Shown: piece after piece, positions 37,801 through 48,509 of the stretch | Position numbering within the stretch: the first letter of the stretch is position 1 | How the letters are laid out: each line of letters starts with the position of its first letter | DNA from: Lagopus muta | Lineage: Eukaryota; Chordata; Aves; Galliformes; Phasianidae | Direction: 5' to 3' | NCBI RefSeq assembly: GCF_023343835.1 | Contig: NC_064447.1 | Coordinates: forward strand, 11,366,501 to 11,430,500 | Length of the DNA: 64,000 nucleotides | The notes under the pieces: generated by a model | What the model was told of the DNA's origin: nothing | Databases searched by the model: none | The model's input: only the letters and a program-made list of their open reading frames with translations | Made by a program: the position numbers and the translations under genes

Positions 37801-39384
37801 GCAAAAGAGGAAACAAGAAACAAACAGTTTGAGAAAGTGTGATCAAAGCTGCTGGCAGAGGCTGGGGAGACACACAGACACTGAGGGACATTGGCACTGA
37901 AGGGAATAAAGAGCAGAGAAAGTGAACTGCCCTTCCAACTTCCACCAGCCAACCAGAGCTGAAAATGTAATGTAGAGATGGGAGGATGAAACTTATGGAA
38001 CACACAGTGCCATGCATCACCTAAACCAGTTAGCACATGCCATGCTGTAAACCCAGCAAACAAAAAGGAAAATGCCTCTTTCATAGAAGCTGAAGCTAAT
38101 ACATTTTGTCCTGCATTTGCTGGCAGTTATCTGGAGCTAGCTAACACCTTGTTATTTGGAAAGGTTTGCTAACTGGGAAACGCTACAGCGTTGTACAGAA
38201 ATCTGTTCACTGGAGTTCTGAGGTTGTGGAACAGAGAGTGACTGGGCAGGGATTGCTGAGCACTGACAAAGCACAGATGCTCAGCACACAATGCTCCCAA
38301 AGCAGCAGCCTGGAGGACACTTACTTCCTTTGTTTCCAAAAGCTTTTCAGCTGCTGGATCGTGGCTAGAAATCTAGGAGGAAGCTGATAGCTTAAACTGT
38401 GAAGGGAGAGAAAGACAGAACATACCTCATTCAGATCAGCCAGAGCCTAAAGGTGTTTTTTATTTCTCTGTACACTTTTGTAGAGCTTCCTATCTGAAAG
38501 TATTGGACTGGATGATCTCAGTAGTCTTTTCCAGCTTTAATGATTGTACCATTGCAAGCATCAAGGAAGCAAGGACAGAGAAAATAGATGTCTTAAGTAC
38601 AGGAAAAGCAGTACCAGCAGTGAGAACCTAAAGCAGACCTGGGGCAGCAGCTGCCCTTACTCACCTGTCGATACCCCAGGAATGTTCCCAAAAACGGCAC
38701 AGGCTGTGGGCCAGGAATGCCCAGCTTCTTGAAGGTCTGGTAGGGCCATATCCCATAGCTGCAGAACAAAGCCAGGGTGTGAGATGCATTTATGCAATGA
38801 GAAGAGAAGGCTCTTCACCCTGAGTGTAGGTTAGATAGCTGCTTCCTGCCACACAGGAAAGGCTGCAGTGTTGGTCTGCTTCATGCAGCAGCAGACCTGC
38901 TGAGGGTGCTCTCCTTCTACAAGGGCCCCAGGACCACCTTGGGGTGCACCTGAGTAGTTTACTACAGCTCCTGTGACTGACATAGGCAACCAGGCAGTTT
39001 GCTGCAGCAAAAGCAAAGCTGCTCCTGCTTCCGGATCTCTGCAGCAAAGCAAACAGAACAAAACACTCCAAACCCCAGAAATTTCTTTACGCCCTCCCCA
39101 AGCCCCATTCCTTCCCACTAACACCAGGACAGTGCAAGGTCTCTGCAGGCACCCAACGCTCTCAGCTGGCTGCCCTGGGCCATGAATCCCTTCTCTCTCC
39201 CCCCCCACCCCTGCTTATCAGCCTTGCAAACAAAATGGGAACACCCCAAAATGGTTTTTAGCATTTGTGAATGCACTTTGTACCAGGGTGCTTGTCCACC
39301 AGCCACTACTTACAGCACCAGGAGGCTCAGGAAAGCGATGAGGAGCAACCAAGTGATGGGGGAAAGGTCTGGAAGGAACCCCAT
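28799..39384 (-). CDS. CYP3A: Cytochrome P450 family 3A, complete gene, 13 exons
   Basis: ER-anchored haem mono-oxygenase of the CYP3A subfamily. Exons (minus strand, 5' to 3'): 39384-39314, 38758-38665, 37798-37746, 36484-36385, 35941-35828, 35644-35556, 35143-34995, 34558-34431, 34111-34024, 33076-32916, 32804-32578, 31180-31018, 28894-28799. They total 1533 nt: 510 residues plus TGA. All but exon 9 match human CYP3A4 exon lengths as I know them; exon 9 adds seven residues. Landmarks: N-terminal membrane helix (about 10-26), WKRIR at 126-130, I helix AGYETTS at 312-318, ExxR E369/R372, PERF 423-426, haem Cys 449. The active-site motifs are intact, so the product should be functional. The start is the first ATG of a hydrophobic anchor, about 60 nt below a TATA-like box. 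It is convergent with the other P450. The subfamily is certain; the exact orthologue is not. Confidence 0.96.
28895..31017 (-). other. CYP3A (- gene) intron 12
   Basis: 2123-nt intron, the longest of this gene; the corresponding intron of the + strand gene is only 117 nt. No mobile element was recognised that explains the difference. Confidence 0.8.
31018..31180 (-). CDS. CYP3A: CYP3A (- gene) exon 12, haem loop
   Basis: 163 nt encoding PERF completion, [10 protein letters not shown] with Cys449, and the L helix. Acceptor aatcag, donor GTGAGA. Open sequence continues past the donor to 30925 but does not encode a CYP3A C-terminus. Confidence 0.96.
32578..32804 (-). CDS. CYP3A: CYP3A (- gene) exon 11, ExxR/PERF
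   Basis: 227 nt. ExxR is NESLRLYP; the exon ends in FRPER. Acceptor ccccag, donor GTGAGG. The intron before it is only 111 nt. Confidence 0.96.
32916..33076 (-). CDS. CYP3A: CYP3A (- gene) exon 10, I helix
   Basis: 161 nt encoding [20 protein letters not shown] and [12 protein letters not shown]. The canonical AGYETTS keeps the Glu/Thr pair. It ends DANFPNK before GTGAGT. Confidence 0.96.
34024..34111 (-). CDS. CYP3A: CYP3A (- gene) exon 9, extended
   Basis: 88 nt encoding [20 protein letters not shown] then SAGEKGLYK. It is 15 nt longer than exon 9 of the + strand gene. The donor (t followed by GTATGT) is the only GT before the downstream in-frame TGA that leaves one base, the phase exon 10 needs, and with it the CDS total is divisible by three. 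Confidence 0.82.
34431..34558 (-). CDS. CYP3A: CYP3A (- gene) exon 8, F/G region
   Basis: 128 nt encoding [20 protein letters not shown] and the G helix ending [10 protein letters not shown]. Same length as exon 8 of the + strand gene. Acceptor ttctag, donor GTGAGT. Confidence 0.94.
34995..35143 (-). CDS. CYP3A: CYP3A (- gene) exon 7, E-F region
   Basis: 149 nt encoding the family signature [20 protein letters not shown], then KPNDPFV and the F helix start. Acceptor ctcag, donor GTATGA. Confidence 0.95.
35556..35644 (-). CDS. CYP3A: CYP3A (- gene) exon 6
   Basis: 89 nt encoding [20 protein letters not shown] then ANEELLDMK (D helix). Acceptor tttcag, donor GTAAGT. Confidence 0.94.
35828..35941 (-). 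CDS. CYP3A: CYP3A (- gene) exon 5, C helix
   Basis: 114 nt encoding the B-C loop and the C helix [20 protein letters not shown]. Trp126 and Arg130 are the usual haem-propionate contacts. Acceptor tttacag, donor GTAAAG. Confidence 0.95.
36385..36484 (-). CDS. CYP3A: CYP3A (- gene) exon 4
   Basis: 100 nt encoding [20 protein letters not shown] and [13 protein letters not shown] (beta-1 and B helix). Acceptor gcttag, donor GTGGGT. Confidence 0.95.
37746..37798 (-). CDS. CYP3A: CYP3A (- gene) exon 3
   Basis: 53 nt encoding [18 protein letters not shown] (A helix). Acceptor tgcag, donor GTGAGT. The length equals CYP3A4 exon 3. Confidence 0.93.
38501..38548 (+). mobile_element. Short CR1 3' scrap in CYP3A intron 2
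   Basis: Sense CR1 end motif: tattggactggatgatctca, gtagtcttttccagctttaa, tgattgta. Only about 50 nt remain. Confidence 0.6.
38665..38758 (-). CDS. CYP3A: CYP3A (- gene) exon 2, proline hinge
   Basis: 94 nt encoding [20 protein letters not shown] and [11 protein letters not shown]. The [11 protein letters not shown] segment is the Pro-rich hinge after the anchor. Acceptor ctgcag, donor GTGAGT. Confidence 0.95.
38759..39313 (-). other. CYP3A (- gene) intron 1
   Basis: 555-nt intron between the anchor exon and the hinge exon. No repeat was recognised. Confidence 0.8.
39314..39384 (-). CDS. CYP3A: CYP3A (- gene) exon 1, membrane anchor
   Basis: 71 coding nt from ATG at 39384-39382. It encodes [20 protein letters not shown] and the rest of the hydrophobic signal anchor. 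Donor GTAAGT at 39313. The length equals CYP3A4 exon 1 coding part. Confidence 0.93.
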
Positions 39385-39560
39385 CGAACTCACAGCCTGA
39401 CAGCACTCCTACCACACAGCTTGGGCTTCACTATATGAGCTTTTTATCTTGCAGCTGTGACTGTGCTCATGTGATGCAGAAGGAGGAGTCCTGTTTACTC
39501 CCTGGCTCAAACTTTAAACCTTGGGCAGGGTTTCTCCTTTCACTGAAGGGTCAATACTGT
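39385..39560 (-). promoter_or_regulatory. Proximal promoter of the - strand CYP3A gene
   Basis: Read on the minus strand, a TATA-like gataaaaa (39448-39441) lies about 60 nt above the ATG. Further up are a forkhead/FOXA core gtaaaca (39498-39492), an HNF4/DR1-like aggtttaaagtttga (about 39520-39506) and a half site tgaccc near 39552. This is the layout expected of a liver or gut P450 promoter. Motif matches are by eye, and factor binding is inferred. Confidence 0.5.
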
Positions 39561-41121
39561 GCCAAGCCCTGTGGTTTTTATGCTTAAAACTGCTGAAGGT
39601 GCTGTTTTCTGCAGGAGAAAAGGTAGTGAAAGGGGAAATGTCCTGAGAGCACCTTCCTCCTGGCCTGGGAGCAGCAAGGCTCCTGTGGGTGGCTCAGCCC
39701 AGGTGTGCTTGTGCTGTGTTAATTGCTCTTAAGGAGGTGGGGAATGGGGAGAGCCATGAAGTGCTGCTGCTCATTCACTGTCACTGGTTCCTTATCAGTG
39801 AGAGCTGGATGTGAGCCACTGGAAACATGTTTGGGCAGGATCCCTACCAAGAAACCCAGCAGGAAGGGCTGGAGCAGCCTGGTTAGCTGGGTTAACCCTT
39901 ACCTGCTCTATGCAATTTAGGTATCTCCTCCCTTCATCCCTTGTTCCTGTGGTGTGGATCAATGGCAGCACCTTCACCTGTCTGCCTGGGAGGGTTTTCT
40001 GGGATGGAGGATTGAAATGCTGAATCCTTCATTTCCTTGTCCCCTCTGTTGTGGGTGATAAAATATTTCCTAATTCCTGTCAGGTTACACAAGGTTTTGT
40101 CCCAGAGGAGAAGGTCTCCTGCATGATTCAGTTACTGTCCCACAAATTAATCTGAAAATTTGCCCTGTTTCCACAGTTTCCATAGTTCATTTTCCCTCGT
40201 GACTCTAATTACCCTGCTCTTCCCAGCCCCCACCTCCATGCTGTTCATCCCAAGCAGATCAGCTTGTACGTACACAAAAAGAACCCAAGATTTTTTTTTT
40301 TGTTTAAAGTTTGTATTTACCAGTTGAGTCTTGTTCTGTTGGAATCAGACTTTAATTAGGTCAGTTGTGTTCCCCTGGTATGGTATGAGCAATAGCACTG
40401 GAGAACAGAGACAATTTATAGAGACCCAAAAATAACCTGTCCTGCTGCTTTGCAAGAAAGATGTGTTTTCTTTGCCCTGCACCGAGGACGTCTGCAAGTG
40501 AGGCCACTTGGGCACACAGACTATGCATAGTCCCATAGGCAGAGCTCATCTGGGCCTCAAATTTCTCCTGCTAAAAAGAAAGGAATATTTATCTTTCCAG
40601 CCTGACTGGGCTGCGGTGAGGTTACCCGTGTTTGTATGGTGCTTTATGGCTCCTGGCACGAGGCCCCGGGCTGCACTATACAGCCCTTTTCCAGGACTGC
40701 CCTTCAGCCTTATGCGTGCGTTCTGCTCAGTGCACAAAGTGAGCGTTGGCACAGTCCTGTGTTATCAAGGAGTGAGAAGGAGCAGCAGGCTCATTGATTC
40801 AGTCACTGCAAGGCTGCTTTCCTCGAAAACAGGCTGTGCTGTGCCTGCTGACCTCAGCCTCTGAGAGTTGCACAACGCAGAGCCATGCCTACCAGTGACT
40901 CCATGGGCGTGGGTTGCTTCCTCTTCCACCACGTGCTGATAACTGTAGGGTTTTTTCCATATATAGGGAAATACTCTCTGAATTTGCAGATGACTTCATC
41001 AGCCCTGTTGGCCGCTGAGATGCTTGTCTGTGAAAATGCTGCAGAATGACTTCATATCATCAGTCTCATGACTTAATCTTACCCTAGCTAGAAAACGAAT
41101 AGTGGTAAACATACCAGTTGC

Positions 41122-41189
41122 CTACCTAACAAAGGTCTCTACCTAACAAGGTTCTCTACCTAATGAGGGTCTTTACCTAACAAAGGTCT
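41122..41189 (+). repeat. 17-bp tandem repeat, four copies
   Basis: Unit ctacctaacaaaggtct repeats at 41122, 41139, 41156 and 41173 with one to four mismatches per copy. It is a short minisatellite. Confidence 0.9.
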
Positions 41190-41419
41190 CCATGGGCCTG
41201 GGAGCTCAGACCAAAGCTTCAGTGATCATACTGCTTGGGCTCAGAGAGGGATACATCCTGCATTTCCAAAGAAACAATACAGCAAAGCAGGACTCCCTTT
41301 CTTAGGGCATGGCGGATGTGCACAAATAATGAAGAAAAATGTGTTCAGATAAAGTTCCTTTTGATTTTGTGGGAAAAGCAGAAAATGATTGTCAAAGCAA
41401 GAGAAGGAGAAAAAAACCA

Positions 41420-41446
41420 ATATATATATATATATATATATATAAA
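41420..41446 (+). repeat. (AT)n microsatellite
   Basis: About 13 uninterrupted TA dinucleotides flanked by an oligo-A tract; likely polymorphic. Confidence 0.95.
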
Positions 41447-44400
41447 ACTGAGAGGCAGACTTAAATAATGAAAACAAAAGGAGCATGGAGAAAAATAAAT
41501 AACCCTAGAGCAAAAACACAGGAGGAAGAAGAGGAAACAAATGAGACAAATAGCAGGAAAAGGGTCAGCAGTGAAAGCCCTGATTGCTTGATTCAGTCAA
41601 GCCATTGCCTGTGCTGCTCAAGGCAGGGCAGGAAGTCAGTCTGTGTGCTCTGGTATTGTTTAGGCTACAAATGCCATGGCAGATTTCCCATCCACTCCAG
41701 TGTTTATGTCCGTGCTCCATTCCTAACCATAAAAACATGTACAAAGGAAACGTGTCCAGAGCAGAGCGAGGGCTGGAAGCAGAGGACGATGCACTTTGGG
41801 GCTGAATGACCTCAAAAAAAGTACTGCTGCGTGTTCTGGCAATTTTGCAGAATAATGCCTTGTTCACAAAATTCTACAGTGTGAGGATTTTCATCTTCAA
41901 AATGGGTACGTTGATACCTCTAAGTTACTACATACCACCAGTCAGGGGGGTGCCTGTATTTATCTAACACTGCATTGTTTACAATAACCCTTTCAGGAGC
42001 AGGAAAACAAGAGTTGTTTCCTTAGCAGTTTGACTCCCAGCCCTTGGAAAGCAATGATTTCCCACCTCTCACCTTTTCCAGCAGGGCTGCAGCCAACCTG
42101 CCTGCATGTGGTTTGCTTCCCTGCCAGGGAAAAGCCACAGTCACCTCCCATTCTAATGGCTGCATGGGTTTACAGGAGGTAGGATCCAGCCCACTGCCAC
42201 CAGCACCCCTTTGGGACCTGAATAACGGCTGCTCCCACCCTGCAGGGACAACCAAAGCACACAAACCAGCAGCCCCAATGGGTTTCAGCTCATCCGGGAG
42301 GAAGTTTATCACCACTGAACACCACAAATTTCAGGCTGACCAAATTTTGGGTGTAAACGATTTGAGAGCTTCGTTTGAGCTGAAAAGCAGCGAGGGATTA
42401 TAAGATTTTATAGCCCAGAACTAACAGCGTGGAATTTCAGCCTGTGTTACATTTTCACTGTCCTGAGCTGTTAAATCGTGAACACTCTGGCAAGGTACCA
42501 AACCATTTCTTCTAGCCAAAAATAACAGAAGTGGCTTGAAAACATTTTCTCCCCACCACCCCTCATCCCACCCCTCAATAAAAGTACCAAAGGCACACGC
42601 ATTCCAAAAGGGTTCTTTTAATTAGAAGCAGTTTTGCAAAAGAAGAAGTAACTTTCTCATATAAAATAGTGGAGTGGTGAAGGTGAGGCTTAACGAGAGG
42701 CGTGGAACGGAAATCCAGGGCAAATCCCCAAGGAGACACTGAAGTGAAAGCATTTGACCCGATAACACTAAAGGGTAACTCCGAAACAGCTGTGTAAGGT
42801 GGTCCTACCCCTGAGCTGACAGCAGGAACCAGGTCAGAGGAGGGATCCCATCCCAAGAGTGGCAAAGCAACCTGCTACTGCTGCCATGGGCTCAGCATCA
42901 CCACCGGGGAGCGTGGATGCCACATCCCAGGTCCCACCTGCAGGACATCACCACGTCTGCTGACAAGCAGAAAGGTGTCCCTTCCAGATGGAAAGAATTG
43001 GACATCGATGGGAAAACACTTTGATATAAAGCTCTGTGACCCCGTGCCAGTCTCTATATCCAGTGATTCAAGCCCCAGGAGAGTGCACAGTGATCAAACA
43101 GTAATCAACAGAAATAATGATTTTCCTGTCAAGTCTTGAGGCTCCAAGGCCATTTAAAAAGGGCAGGTGGCAGCTTTGAGAAGATAAAAGTTCTGAGTCA
43201 ACGCCTGAATCTCAAATCACAAAGGAATCTCACCTCTTGTTCAAACACATCTCACCTGTCCCATGTGTCACACGTGTGCTTATCAGTGCTGGCTCTACTA
43301 CAGTGGGTGGCAAGCTTCACACCTTCACAAAGTGCAAGCCAACTTTGCCTGGGAGGGCTGGGTCTGAGATGCAGGGGGAAGAAAAGGAGTACAAAAAATA
43401 TGAAGAAATGAAGGGATTTGTCAGGTAAAGCCATTAGAGGCTCAACCCCAATCCAACATGTTCAGTCTTGGGGTTTGTGTGCTCCTAATTGAAGGGTGGC
43501 TTTCCCTAAGGTTTCAGAGCATACTGTACAACCATGTTGTCACGCGTGCAGCCTCTGTGTAAGCTCAACAGCAACAAACCTCTCCTAATGCCATGATGCT
43601 GCATGGACTCCACCCACGCTGATCTAAGCAACAACAGGAACTCTAGATGGAACGACATGGTCTGCAATACAACTTGCCTGTCTAGCAGTGGTTCTGTGAT
43701 GGCTTTTGCTCTCCAAATAGAATCCCTCATTGTATGTGCCCTTTCGGCTACTACTGATAAAGGAAACTGCCAAAGATGGGATGTTTTGGGATCGTGTTCT
43801 CTCTTATGTCTCAGGTTTCTAGGATGGCTGATTTATAGCGGTCCTGCCAAAAGTCATCATTCTTTTATTTTAAAATTCCCTGACAAATTCTTTCTGTGAA
43901 AGGATTGCCCTGTTTAGTCTGAAAACTGCAAGTGGGAAAAGACACCGGCGCTCTGTCTGCATGAACTGCTTTCTATCCTCCCTTTCTGGAGAGCAGATTG
44001 GATAATCTTTGGATGACCCGATGTATTTCTTGAGGAGAGCAATGACAAAGATAATAAATGTATCCCCCCTTCAAGACAGACCTGGATATTTATTCTAAAA
44101 TATTGCCACAGCAGCTTCTGGCAGAGGCTTAGATATAAGCAGAAGAAACGAGATCTCAGTCCATCTGCAAAGCATCACTGGTTTTAGCACTCCAGATGAG
44201 GAGGAAAAAAAATTACTTTGGGGTTAATGGATTAGTTTTGTTTTTTTTTCTCTCTCTCTTTTTCCCTCCCCTTTTTTAGTGCTAACTGCCTCCAATATTG
44301 GGATCACTTGGCACAGGGTGATTCCTTCAGCAGTTGCCTCTGAAAGCCTTTGACCAACACGATCTCATTTCTCCCCACAAGGGAATTTCCAGCTGCTGAC

Positions 44401-44680
44401 TCCCAGGGTGGGGAAGAAGAGGCTGTCCCCAATGGAAGCAGAAGAGTGCCCTCTCCTGTCCCTTCTCACCCAGCAGCACCAGCCATGCACCAAATTGAGA
44501 TTAAGAGGTGGGAATGGAAAATATTCCACTTGAGGGAGCAACCTGTGCTGGGGGACATGCCGTGTGTGACATGGCACTCTTCTGCATGAAATGGGATATT
44601 CCCATGGCTACCACATGAAAAATGAGCTCCTGTTAAGCTGTTCCCTGAAACGTCTCCCTCGGTCATTTCATAAAGTTGCT

Positions 44681-47600
44681 TTTATTTTTTAATAACAGTC
44701 ACCCGGAGACCTGAGAAACAAGGCAGAGAAAATAAATAAATACAAATAAAATGCCCTAACAAGGAGTTTTACATATAAGTCTTCATTTTTTTCAAGACGG
44801 TTCTAAACAAGAAGAAGGAAACAGAAGTGGATTTGATGGGTGAAGTTATTGTAAAATGACAGCTAATGTTTAAAAGTCGTATTTCAAAGCTGTAATTCCC
44901 AAAGATTACAGCTATAAGAGAGAGCTTTCTTGCTAACTGATGGAGTGTTTCCTTCTAGATGGAACAATTTACCTGGTATCAGAAGTAAATAAAACCTACC
45001 TATTTGTCACATTTTGCAATACAGCATGTGAGCAAGAAGGCACAGGCATCATGCATGTAGCTATAAGTGAACTGGGCAGGAGAACTCATATCCTGTTCTC
45101 ATTTTAGGAGTGAGCAGGGCAGTGCATGTCCACACTGAGCGAAAGCCTAAATAAAATAAACCTGTAAGTAAGAAAAGCCAACTGCTAAACAAAACAACAT
45201 CGAGAGTAATAATGATCTGGAATGGAACAGAGATGGTTTTGCTCAGATCAGCAGGACCTCCAGCCATCACTCCTAACCTTTCATTTTGGTGGCAGTCAGA
45301 AGAAAAGGGCCGTGCAGCCAACGCGGCAGGACCCCAGAGAGCTCGAGCATTTCAGTTGCAGATGGCACTGAGAAAAAAGGGATCATTTCTGCTTGCTTTA
45401 TACAGATTGTGCTGCTCCCCATGTCTTCCTTCGGTGCAACTGTGACCACAGATTCCATTTTCTTCATTCCCCGTGGCTTTCTTGCCTTTTTACTCAATGT
45501 GGTATCGGAACAGTCCCAGGGAATAATTGCACCTTGCAGCAGTTTAGATCCAGCAGTATTCAGGAGATATGAAGCTACTCACCCCACGCTGTCCTTTGGA
45601 GCAAGATCTTCAATATGTGATCTATCTTGTTCTAATCTGTATCCACAAGTCCCTCAGTGGTCCTTGAAAGACTCCCATAGCACTGCCTCTCTGAGCCATT
45701 GGATGAGCCCATTTAGCACCCCAACAGCAATAGCACCTTTGTGTTCCATGTATGTATAATAAGAGGTTTAAAATAAGTAATCTGATGCATGGAAAAAGAA
45801 AACTAAATGGAAAGTCACACAGGTAAATTTGCCTAAGAAACCAAAAAATGCAGACTGCAAACAATTCATTGTCAGTTCTGTAATTAAAGCAAAGTCCGTA
45901 TGGCTTAAGAGAACAGTCAAAGTGCAGAGAAGGCAGTGGTTTTTCCTGTTTGTCTTGCATTCCTCTTCACCATCAGCTCAAGTAACCTGCTTTAGAGCCT
46001 CTCCTCTATCCCACACATGTCCTACCCAGATCTGGAGAGGAGGATGGCTCACAGGGTTTTGGCTTAAGTAGGTGCCTTTACAAGTCCCTTGTGATTTAAT
46101 GATCCACGAATCATTACTCCAAACTCAAAAGCCCCTGAACACATCCAAGGGGGTTTTTGGTTTTGAATTCTTTCCTTCTGGAGCCTTTGGAGAAGAACAA
46201 CAATCCAGTGTCAGTGCTATCCAGAATCTGTATGCACCAAGAGCAGCAGGGCTCAGAGGCAGTGCCAAAGAGCACAGGCAGTTCTAAGCTGGTTTGCCCT
46301 GCCTGAGAGGCACAGAAAGGTGACTGCTGGGACCTCACCTGTTCAGGTGAGATGAAACCAAGCAGCTTCTAACCAGCCCTAAGAGCACGGACAGGCAGGC
46401 TGTGTCATCAACATTAAGTTGGTTTCAACAACCTGCCTTTAAGACATTGTCATCCAGTGCCATCGCTGTCCTGCATCTCCATAGAGAGGACAATTTTCCT
46501 CTCTCCAGGGACAATTTACAATGGGAACAGTGCCCACACATGCCCTGGTGAGACATTAGCAAGCAGCAGGATGCCAGTTCTCCTGGCTGACCTACATCCA
46601 TCTGGGAGGGAACGCCAGGTGCTGGAGTGGCGAGGTTGTGCCTCCTTTCAAATTTGCCTTTCGTGCTTGTGGTAAAAAGTGCAGTGATCCAGGAATGCTG
46701 CTAGATCCAAGGGCTCCACTCAGTTCCTTTAAAGCCCTGACAGTTTCCTTGTGAGCAAACAACGTGCTGCTAAACAGACTCAGGAAAAAGGTAGAAACAA
46801 AGAAAACAAAAGGGGAGCTGTACAAAAGGATGGAAAATAAACAAAAACTCCTCTCTCCTTTTCAAAGGCTGTAGCTTCAAGCACACAAAGCAGCCGATAA
46901 ATGTGCACAAGATAATTCACAGCCCTAACTTGAAAACCTGATTAGCTTTATTTGGAGACACTTTGTTGCTTCTCCTAGATATGAAGGTGAAGAATCAATA
47001 AAAGGCACCTGTGGACACCAGAACTCACCCAATCCATGTGACGTGTCTTTGTACTAAAAAAATAAAATCAAACAAACCCAAGTACCACTTATTTTTTTAC
47101 AGACCAGTAGGCATCACTGCAGAGTCTGGGCAAGAAAGAATGCTCTGTTTCTACTGACAGGGCAGGGTAACTTTCATGATCAAAACCCTCATCAATTAGC
47201 AGACTCTCTCGCTTGTCACTGCAATTAATTGAAAGATTCCTCTGGCTTGCTGGATTTTGTCCTTTGACTTTTGAAAACGAACAACTCAAACGGCACATGC
47301 AGTCCACAAGGGAGAATTAGAGCCACACCAAAAATAAACTGACCTTGCATCCAAATTCTTCCCATTTGTCTCACCCACTGCTGCCTACAGAGCTCTTTTG
47401 ATACATCTGCTCTTCTAGAGGCCCTGGAGTTGGAATATTTAAAGATTCCAGCAGGTCCCATTTGAAAAAGAAGGGAAAGCAGGTCAGCAATTCAGCATAT
47501 GAACTCCAGTAGTGAGCTGAGAGCAGCCACAGTGACACATCTGAGCCTAAGTGAATCAGCCAGTGCTCCTAACATGGGGAGCAATGAGGAGGAGAGGAGA

Positions 47601-48236
47601 GGAGAGAGGAGGTGTCTGCTTTTCATGTAAAAGTTTGTCCCTTCTTGTTTTTAACTTCTTGACCCTGATGGCAGAAGGAAATGAAAAAGAAAAAAAAAGG
47701 AGCCTGGGAGTTTTTATGTTTTCTCTTCGAATCACATCACAAAGTCTCTCATTGCATCTGGGGAATTCACCTCCTTGTTTGGAAATGGGGGGGGATAGGA
47801 AGAGGGGAGAGAAAGAAAGAGGGAAGAGAGGGCACAGGAGCTGCTTCCTGAAGCAGTGTTACAAAAAAGTGGTTAAAAAACCCCAACTATTCACAAGTGG
47901 TTTAAAATCATCGCTTTTCAGAATTCCTTTCCCTCCCCCCTTATTTTTTTTTAAGCAAAGGTTCGGCTAGTTCAGCTCCGTGATTTGAGAATTGATTGTC
48001 TTCAGGAAAAAAAAAACCAAAATGAAACGAAACAAAAAAAAAAAAAAAACCCAAACCCAAAACAAACTGAAAAGAAAAAAAAAAGACAAATAAAGAACAA
48101 AACCAGATCAGCCTCATCCGTGTTCCCATCCGCTCTACCCTGATAGAGAAGCTACCCACAGTTCGCCGCTGGTCACTGCTGTGGCTGACCCCGAGCAGTG
48201 CCGGCATGCGGCCGGGCTCTTCCCTCCCACCCCGTG
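44681..48236 (-). other. SDK1: Probable SDK1 3' UTR
   Basis: Sequence after the SDK1 stop on the minus strand. Poly(A) hexamers AATAAA (minus strand) occur at 46952-46947, 44686-44681 and 44094-44089, and I cannot tell which is used. It contains U-rich runs in the transcript sense (A-rich on + at about 48008-48090) and a purine-rich stretch at 47786-47832. SDK transcripts are known for long 3' UTRs, so one extending to about 44.7 kb is plausible but inferred. Confidence 0.45.
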
Positions 48237-48509
48237 TCAGACGAAGGAGGAGAAGCCTGTCACTGGAGTCCGGGAGCCGGGTGCAGGCTGTCCCGTTGGG
48301 GTGTACACCCCTCCTGAGCTCTGTGTCGTGATGACAGTCTGGAAATAGGGTTCTGTCTCGCTGGCGGAGCACTCCTCGTATCTGTAGGATGTTGGGTGCT
48401 TCACCCCTTTCTGCTGCCGCTTCCAGGAGTTGTAGTACGTGGGATCGCTCATGTAATGGTTCACAAAAGAATGCTTTGGCAGCTCGTCTTCGTAATCTGA
48501 GTCGGTGGC
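48237..48509 (-). CDS. SDK1: SDK1 terminal coding exon
   Basis: 273 nt including TGA at 48239-48237. It starts in phase 0 with [20 protein letters not shown], then [30 protein letters not shown] and the PDZ-binding end TGFSSFV. Acceptor tccag at 48510-48514. Confidence 0.95.
   Translation of the reverse strand, partial: ATDSDYEDELPKHSFVNHYMSDPTYYNSWKRQQKGVKHPTSYRYEECSASETEPYFQTVITTQSSGGVYTPTGQPAPGSRTPVTGFSSFV

Larger units (their letters stand above)
31181..38664 (-). other. CYP3A (- gene) introns 2-11
   Basis: Introns over 300 nt: 31181-32577, 33077-34023, 34112-34430, 34559-34994, 35144-35555, 35942-36384, 36485-37745 and 37799-38664. Contents seen: a CAA-rich stretch at about 36031-36085, a 22-A run at 37454-37475 and a CR1 scrap at 38501-38548. 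No nested gene was recognised. Confidence 0.7.
39561..44680. other. Intergenic between CYP3A and the SDK1 3' end
   Basis: No gene was recognised. It holds a 17-bp tandem repeat (41122-41189) and a TA microsatellite (41420-41446). Part of it may be upstream regulatory sequence for the CYP3A gene or distal SDK1 3' UTR. Confidence 0.5.
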
